Shown here: positions 57,891 through 64,000 of the stretch, piece by piece
Position numbering within the stretch: position 1 is the stretch's first letter
Layout: every line of letters begins with the position of its first letter
Assembly: GCA_020746105.1 (NCBI GenBank)
Contig: CM036629.1
Coordinates: 689,501 to 753,500, forward strand
Source: Trogon surrucura
Taxonomy: Eukaryota > Chordata > Aves > Trogoniformes > Trogonidae
Reading direction: 5' to 3'
DNA: 64,000 nt
The notes under the pieces: model-generated
Database searches by the model: none
Told to the model about the DNA's origin: nothing
The model's input: only the letters and a program-made list of their open reading frames with translations
Program-made: the position numbers and the translations under genes

Positions 57891-58189
57891 GGGGTGGTGT
57901 CTGCCTGGAAATGGGGACTCAGACCCAGGAAAGAAACACTTGGAACGAGTTCGCTCGGTTTCGAACGGCAGAGGAGAATGGCCGGGCACCCGTTCGGTGT
58001 TCTCGCCTGAATTCGGTGGGGCTTGTATGCAAAGAGTGGAAGGAGACAGTTCTTAGCTGAGGGGAGAGATGGAGCGCTGGAAGACATCTCGTTTCTCAGC
58101 ATCACAGAGTAGCCAAAACCCTGCTTTGTCTTAAAAAGAAAACACTCTGTGAATTTTTTTCGTGTCACATCAAGAACGCCTCTACAACT

Positions 58190-58690
58190 TTTCATTTATC
58201 TGTAATTCCTCCGCCCTTTTAGATCAGATTTGCAACAGCCTCAACAATTTTCATTATTTTGTTCTGCGTTCTCCTAAAATGGGAAACAAAGAAAATGCAC
58301 ACGATATTATAAAAACTTCACAGCGGACCAGATAAGAAATGCAGGAGAAGAATAATGCAGTCAAATAAGCTTTCCATTATTAACAACTGTGCCCCGAGGT
58401 CTGCGGGCAGAGTCCCAAAACCTAAATTATCTTAAATCATGAGGTTACCAATAAAGACAGCCTGGGACAGCAGAAGGGGTCTGTGATTTCAAGGGGCTTG
58501 CGGACCACATATATATGATTAACATTTCTGTGCTAAGGTTTATTACTTCATTATAATATTTTCCATCATAAATGAATAGGTAAAACACCTGGCTATTAAA
58601 TATAAACCTATCCCTCAGGATGATCAGATTATCACTTGAATTTAAAATCTTTCTGAATTTTTAATAATGCATAACAAATAAGATTATTTA
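58190..58690. promoter_or_regulatory. Candidate conserved non-coding element (enhancer-like)
   Basis: AT-rich, repeat-free, complex sequence. It includes aagctttccattattaacaa (about 58367), aaattatcttaaatcatgag (about 58423), tatatgattaacatttc (about 58510), and gatgatcagattatcacttg (about 58619). GATA-like (agattatc) and homeodomain cores recur. Non-coding. Inferred enhancer. Confidence 0.4.
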
Positions 58691-59019
58691 TGCACTTTCT
58701 TCGCCCTGCTCGATAGGGCCCACAACTGCGTCCAGCCTCCTCTCCCAAGACGTGAGGTCTGTGGGAGGGTTCGCCGGCTGCTCCCCCTCTCTGCCCCTTC
58801 TCTGCCTGAGACCCCCACATCTGGGGGCGAGGGACCCGCCTGGGCAGCCCAGCCCCATGGTGGGCACTGCCAGGGCCCTGGCCGCGGCGTTTCGGAGCGC
58901 GGGATAATTAGTCGTCATGGGTGGAGGAAGCAGCTGAGGAAGCAGGGGCAGCCTGACAGGGAAGTCAAGTGGAGGCCTGGCTGGCTGCAAACTCTTCACT
59001 AGATCCGTAGTCTGGACTT

Positions 59020-59385
59020 GAACCCTGCCCTCTCACCTTGGGGTCCCATATTTCTTCCCCTCGCCCTGCTCCGGGGCGGCGAAGGGCCGGGGGTGACCCC
59101 TGGCCACCAGTCAGGGCCGGGGAGGGGGAAAGCCGTGAGGGAGAAGCAGGGGAGGGGAGAAGGGTCCCTGACTTCCTCACAGGTAATTAAAGGGACTGTT
59201 TTCAAGGTTGCATGGACAAAAGACAATCCGGCCTAATGAAGCATCGATCGGCCGGCACCGGGGTAGACAGGAGCTGACATTCACCCGGAGGTTCCTCCAG
59301 CCAACGGCCGCCACCGCGCCGGGAGCCGTCCTCCCCGCTCGGCACCGCCCGCCACCTGCCTTGGGAAGCGCGGGGCTGCTTTCAA
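59020..59385. other. GC-rich block
   Basis: About 360 bp, high GC with several G-runs (about 59078-59131) and CpG-rich 59245-59375. Frames are open on both strands from composition. Possible orphan CpG island. Confidence 0.45.
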
Positions 59386-59399
59386 GGGCTGCTCCTTCC

Positions 59400-60080
59400 A
59401 CAATTACACAAACTCGTCCGCGGAGCGCTGTAAAATTATTAATTAGAGAGGCAAATTATTCTTGTGGTGGGTTTGGGGCTTTTTTTTTCGTTTGTTTGTT
59501 TGTTTTTCTGTCTTGGGATAAACGTTCTTCGCCGCTCGCATTATAACCCCGCCAATCAGCGCCAACGGTGCTGAATGCATGAGGTCAGTTATGGAGATGC
59601 AGGAAATTACCAGGGATTGGCAGGGACGTTTTTGTCAATTTGTAAGCAAAACCCTGTGTTATTGCCAGGTTTTCATCTTTTCATCACTGTCAGCCTGCGC
59701 CGGCACGAGCTATCTAAACGCAAAATCGTCTCAGAGGCTGCTGGAAAATTAACGGGGGAAGATTAAAAAGATATTAAAAATATTCTCGTGTGAAATAGAA
59801 AGAGAAAACAGGTACTTACATAAAAAAAAATAAGCCAATTAAGCCCCCTGGAAGTGCTGACACATAAAGCTCGCCGCTCACCCTAACCAGGCATCTGCTC
59901 TCTCGCTCGGAAGCCGAGCGGCTCGACAGCGTCGCGCTCCCCGGGCTCCCAAACCTGCCCTCGCCTCACCCGGCCCCTTTCTTCTGTCCCGAATGTTTGC
60001 ATTTGTAGGAAGTCTGGGCGGTAATAAAAGGGCCAGGAAATGATAGTCGTGCCAAGTAAATTGGGGTGAACGCTGGGGGA
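59400..60080. promoter_or_regulatory. Candidate conserved non-coding element(s), extended
   Basis: It contains aaattattaattagagaggc (about 59432), taccagggattggcagggac (about 59609), gggacgtttttgtcaatttg (about 59623), aaattaacgggggaagatta (about 59746), and aaatgatagtcgtgccaagt (about 60038), separated by a (GTTT)n run at 59490-59507 and a GC-rich insert. The sequence is unusually free of repeats. Likely several adjacent elements. Inferred. Confidence 0.4.
59490..59507 (+). repeat. (GTTT)n microsatellite
   Basis: Four gttt units flanked by T-runs. Confidence 0.85.
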
Positions 60081-60860
60081 GGGGAGGACGGATCGATGGC
60101 GAAACAACTTGCGCATTATCTGGGAAGGATTTGCTCACGGTCCTGCGCTGCTCCGCGGTACAAGAGGCCCCGCGCTCAACAATAGCGTGTCCCCTCGGAG
60201 CAGGAAACACAAAGGGAATTTGCTCTGATTCAATCCACACAGTGAGGCCCCTCTGGGGCTAAAGAGGGTCACTTTTACCCTGGCTAGAAATAAAGAAAAA
60301 AGAATTTTTTTCCTTCCCCTCTAACACACACACACACGCATGCAGGCACACACGATCCGGTCGGAGAAAGCAGCCCGCCTCCGCTCGACGAGATGCTTAA
60401 AAATCACAGGCTTCCCTCTCGATTTTTTTTTCCCGTTCAGACTTCAGAATTTACCAGAGTTTGCTCGAAAAAAAAAATTTAGACTATTAGAATGAGATCA
60501 AAGAATGGCAAAACGGCCTCTTCTTTTTATTCCGTTTACTTGTAGAACAAGTGCCCGTACGAGGGGACTGCAGCAACGCCGGCCCCTAATAACAAAGGAG
60601 GTGACACCGTTGGGGCACAGAACTGTAAACTGAATTTTCAAAGACACGCGAGAGCCTAGATATCAGGGTTCCGCTGTACTCAGCTACATTTGTTTTCTAA
60701 TACTTTGCCTTTTTTGTCCAAAACAGCAGTTAGCGTTCTGCTTCTAATCCCAAATTCTTTCATCGGGAACAGGTCAGTAAAGAAAAGCAGCAATTGTGTG
60801 CAACACCTGCTGAAATTAAAAAAAAAAAAAAAAAGTTTTTTCCTTAAAAAAAAAAAAATT
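60081..60860. other. Intergenic DNA with simple repeats
   Basis: (AC)n at 60323-60337, and A-runs at about 60819-60834 and 60847-60858. No gene recognised. Confidence 0.5.
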
Positions 60861-60879
60861 GCTAAAATGTAGCTCAGCA

Positions 60880-61335
60880 GATTCTATCTGCATTAATTTG
60901 GCTGAACAACAAGATATTGCTGGGGACAAACTCTGAATAAAGCGGTCCCGAGTTCCCCGAATTGGCACAGCTCAGCCTAAACAATGGCTGCTTCCTATTC
61001 ACCTTAACCCAGCTTTTCAAAAGAACATCCCCAGAAACACAAAGCATCAGCGGGAAATGGCAATTTTATGAATCCTAATCAATCAAAGGGCTTATTAACT
61101 CAATGTGAAGCCAGATTAAAATCTTTAATTATAAATCGTGCTAAAAGGAAAAACAAAATGTACTTATGGTACATTGAAAATTCCGGATATTAACATAGTT
61201 GCCATTATCTCTCTCAATATTAAATTTCCCCTCCCTGCCCTGCAACATGCTCACCTTTTTCTGTTCCTAAAGAACAGAACTGTAGAGCAAACTCATTTTT
61301 CTCCTTCCCAGGCTTATTAAAATGTATTCTTTCTG
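60880..61335. promoter_or_regulatory. Candidate conserved non-coding element (enhancer-like)
   Basis: It includes tgcattaatttggctgaaca (about 60890), cctaaacaatggctgcttcc (SOX-like, about 60976), tgaatcctaatcaatcaaag (about 61069), and cagattaaaatctttaatta (about 61112). Non-coding, no repeats. Inferred enhancer. Confidence 0.4.
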
Positions 61336-61435
61336 CCCGCACACCCGGGCTTGCAGGGGAGCGGGGTGGGGGTGCAGGAAGCCCCGTTCCAGCCGCGAGG
61401 GGGGAGCGCTTGTTTATTAAGTGGGCTGCGCCAGA

Positions 61436-61790
61436 GTTACAGATATTTTTATTTTATTTTTTGGGGGGCCACAATCAAACGTGAAGCATTTCTGCTAATG
61501 AAAACGGCGTGCGTGTCTGCGCGAGCGCGGGTGATTGGCAGGGCTGCAGATTGCTAGCCACGGGAAGGGCCCTGCCTGCGAGCGCCGGTGTGCGAGGGGT
61601 GATGGGTGCCTTTTTCTTTTTTTTATGATTTTTTTTTTTTTCCTTTTTTATCAGGCAGACATTTGGGAAATGACCACGGCAAATGTAATCACAGTTGGAC
61701 GGGAGGGTGGGGGCGGGGGCGAGCGGGGAACGCGGAGCCGCATGTTTTATTTATTTGTTCAAAGTCACGGCCATCCCATTGTGTCCCTCT
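61436..61790. promoter_or_regulatory. Candidate regulatory island with G-quadruplex
   Basis: Mixed GC/AT block holding gcgcgggtgattggcagggc (about 61525), atgaccacggcaaatgtaat (about 61669), the canonical quadruplex motif at 61701-61719, and a TCF/LEF-like or nuclear-receptor-like ttcaaagtca (about 61758-61767). The T-run at 61617-61650 is simple sequence. It has features of a promoter-proximal or enhancer island; no start site visible. Confidence 0.4.
61701..61719 (+). other. Canonical G-quadruplex motif
   Basis: GGGAGGGTGGGGGCGGGGG: four G-runs of three or more with single-nucleotide loops (A, T, C). Confidence 0.88.
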
Positions 61791-62045
61791 CCGCGCCTGT
61801 CATCCCCGGCCCCGCCAGCCCACCCCCTGCCCAGCCCCATTGTCAGCCCCCGAGGCACAAACCGCGCCGAACTTCCCCGCGCGCGGCCGGGAAAGGGCCG
61901 ATTTTTCTCTTTGGAATATTAGCGTTGTCAGAACAGGCTCCAACCGTGCCGCTGAGAGAGACGTTTCCGCGCAATCGCCGCGCTGCCTCGTTAGCCGGCT
62001 GCGCGCCACACGCCTCTGCCCGCCTGCGCTTCGCCGTTGAGATTA
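61791..62045. other. CpG-rich block
   Basis: High CpG density (for example ttccccgcgcgcggccggga at about 61874, and ccgcgcaatcgccgcgctgc at about 61967). It continues the 61.4 kb island. No exon boundary recognised. Overlapping open frames of up to 200 codons here reflect composition. Confidence 0.5.
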
Positions 62046-62515
62046 GAGAAATTATTTTTGAAAAAATTAATTTTGCACGTAAAGGAGAGCGAAATCTCCT
62101 TTGGAAAAAGGTCCGACAGGGCACACTCAGGTTGTGATTCTAGGTCGCTTCATTTTTTTTTTTTTACACAGAATTCCCATTTTCCTTTCTGCTCCTTTTC
62201 TCTTAAGGCATTGCTTCCCCGAGATTTATTTCTTCAGCACTCTCAGAATGAAGAGCACCTTCTTCTGAATTGGGATTTGTCAGTTTCGCAACTGCGATTG
62301 TAACCCTGACAATGTGTTTCCCATTCGTAAAACTTCAGGGAAGCGCAGCTGGTTAATCTGCAACACCATTTTAATTTTTTTTTTTTTAAAAATAAGGGGA
62401 ACCTAATATTCTGTTTTGCAAGCAACCAGCTCTGCTCTGAAACGCTCGCCAAAAAAAAGCGCATTTCACACCTCGGAGCAGGGAATCACCTCCTTCACTC
62501 TCTAATCACCGCTCG
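62046..62515. other. AT-rich interval between CpG islands
   Basis: About 470 bp AT-rich DNA with T/A runs (about 62152-62166, 62377-62389). It starts with aatttttgaaaaaattaatt near 62051. No gene recognised. Confidence 0.45.
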
Positions 62516-62519
62516 CTGC

Positions 62520-63080
62520 CCTGAATTCCCGGTGCCGCCCGCGGACGCGGAGGATTCCCGGCCCGGCTGCCCCCAAACCCGCGGCAGGAGGGGCCAGAGG
62601 TCAAGCTCCCGGCGCTCCCCGGGCGGAATTGCAAAATACCGACGGCACCTGTCTGCAAACCGCGCCCGGCAACGCTGGGCAACAGGGAAAAGAGAGTTTT
62701 ACACAGATAATCCACCCGGTAGCGAACCCGCCTGTGCTCGACGTGCTTTCCTCAGGTTTGGGGGGGTTTCGCCCCAAACGCACCCTCGCTTCGCACGCCT
62801 CTGCTCGGAGCGGAGCATTCGCGCCCTGCGCCGCACACGCAGAACGCGGAGCATCACAGAGTTACTGAAAAGACCTGCGAGAGCATCAGGTCCAGACAGT
62901 TGTTTGCAGGCAACTCCTACACGTGCTTCCCGGCTGCAAACACCCGCGCACCGGCGTCTGCAGAACCCCTTCAGAGCCGTGACTGCCGCGCGGCAGCGAC
63001 AGCCCTTTGAAGACGATCGTTAGACCTCATAATCAGGGCGCGGGAGGCGCGGATCTCGTCCTCCTCGGCTCGTGCCGCTG
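62520..63080. other. CpG island-like block
   Basis: The longest CpG-dense interval in the window, about 560 bp. Words such as tgccgcccgcggacgcggag (about 62531) and cgcgccctgc-type runs recur. A 163-codon plus-strand frame (62532-63023) is Arg/Pro-rich, as expected of random GC-rich sequence, and shows no domain. It could be a promoter island for a transcript outside the window. No TATA box or clear start is seen. Confidence 0.55.
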
Positions 63081-63139
63081 CCTTTCAGGAAATTCAGAAG
63101 AGACCCTTTGTGCCTAACCGGGTTTTCATTTCGCCGCTT

Positions 63140-64000
63140 TTAAATTTGTTCGGCTTGACTTTTGACACTTGAAAGGCTCAGCCTCCTCCAAGTACAATAA
63201 CGTAATAAATATTTGCGTTGCCGAAGAAAAAGTGGATCTGCTGTTAGCCTCATATAAAGCAGGATCTCTTTTTCATTCGTTTGTTATAAATAATTCACAC
63301 AACTATGTGCATTTTATAAACGTAATCTTTAGGAAACTGATACTATCAAACATTTTCGAGACAACACTCAGAAATGTATACATACGCACAAAGTATTTAC
63401 TCCAGTGTATCTGAAACTGTAAACAAAAAAATTGTTAATGAAAGCAGAAAAATAAAGGTATTTTATGTAAATAATTATGTTAATACAAAGTGTTTTCAGA
63501 CTTATTTATACAAATTGGTCATCTGAATGACAAAAAAGCTTTGACAAACTACAAACACCTATCAAAAATCATATTATTTAGCTCATTTTCCCTTGCAATT
63601 TCCATCTTTAGCTTGCCTTGGAAAAAGTAGGCAGATTCAGAAACTCCCCTGCTCTCTGTCAATACAGCAGGAACAAGCCTAGTCAGATGCATTTTTCTTT
63701 ACTTACATGTGAAAAGGTGTTTTCATGTTTTTTTCCATAAAATATTTAAAGAAATTTTTTTTTTAATTTAAAAATTAAGCAAGATAAACCTATTTTAATC
63801 CAAAATTATTTCCCCTAAAATATCTGTGTGCAGCGAGTCTGATTTGATTAGAAAAAAAAATCTGTATTTTCAAGTAACAATTTAATCTGCAGAAAATATC
63901 TTTTGATTTTCCAACAGAAAACACTTTGAAATTATTCAGCAAAGAAACGATATATTTAAGATGAATATGAAAAATACCCAGCAGAAAGCACTCAAAGCTC
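63140..64000. promoter_or_regulatory. AT-rich tail, candidate non-coding element
   Basis: Very AT-rich, with aatacaaagtgttttcagac (about 63482), cagtgtatctgaaactgtaa (about 63402) and attatttagctcattttccc (about 63573). There are A/T runs (about 63747-63775). It sits next to the CpG island-like block. The window edge truncates it. Gene or exon not recognised. Confidence 0.3.

Noticed and set aside
59037-59099. Minus-strand exon candidate (63 bp, donor aag|gtgaga, acceptor ggccag)
   Set aside because: The acceptor's pyrimidine tract is interrupted near the junction and the GC-rich composition makes a 21-codon open frame uninformative.
61535-62137. 200-codon and 144-codon overlapping plus-strand frames
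   Set aside because: Two registers open at once over a CpG-rich block, and the products begin with a poly-Phe stretch encoded by a T-run.
1-64000. Known microRNA, tRNA, snRNA, CRISPR or endogenous retrovirus
   Set aside because: I looked for familiar mature microRNA words, snRNA 5' ends, spaced direct repeats and retroviral gag/pol-like frames and found none.

Overview
The window looks like non-coding vertebrate DNA, most probably from a bird. The main evidence is seven short LINE fragments. They carry the CR1 3' signature: an 'AATCATAGAATCATAGAA'-type end followed by a 'GGTTGGAAGGGACCT'-like block, as seen on the minus-strand copies. These fragments cover only about 2% of the window, which suits a compact avian genome. 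A crocodilian or turtle is not excluded. There is no bacterial-style gene organisation. I recognise no protein-coding gene, tRNA, rRNA, known microRNA or endogenous virus. The longest open frames (about 200 codons) are compositionally biased or domain-less and look like chance.

Layout. 1-9.7 kb is single-copy DNA with one AT-rich element that looks conserved, one CR1 copy, an old antisense LINE reverse-transcriptase remnant (about 5.9-6.35 kb) and a GC-rich block at 7.9-8.2 kb. 9.7-36 kb alternates AT-rich regulatory-looking blocks, CR1 remnants, GC-rich islands and long plain stretches. It also holds three splice-site-bounded segments that could be exons of an unannotated plus-strand transcript; a fourth lies at 36.5 kb. 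37-38.3 kb is a compact block with two AT-rich elements, two homopurine tracts and a GC-rich insert. 38-47 kb is mostly plain. 47.4-51.1 kb and 58-64 kb are the densest parts, with GC-rich islands, G-quadruplex motifs and AT-rich elements rich in TAAT-type sites.

Interpretation. The mix of AT-rich, repeat-poor, motif-dense blocks with unmethylated-looking GC islands resembles the flank of a developmental regulator gene, with distal enhancers and perhaps a long non-coding RNA. That is inference from sequence texture. I could not compute conservation, and I cannot name the locus. The strongest unusual signals are two RFX X-box-like palindromes about 9.8 kb apart, a one-nucleotide-loop G-quadruplex in a homopurine tract beside one of them, a canonical G-quadruplex at 61.7 kb, and the four exon-like segments.
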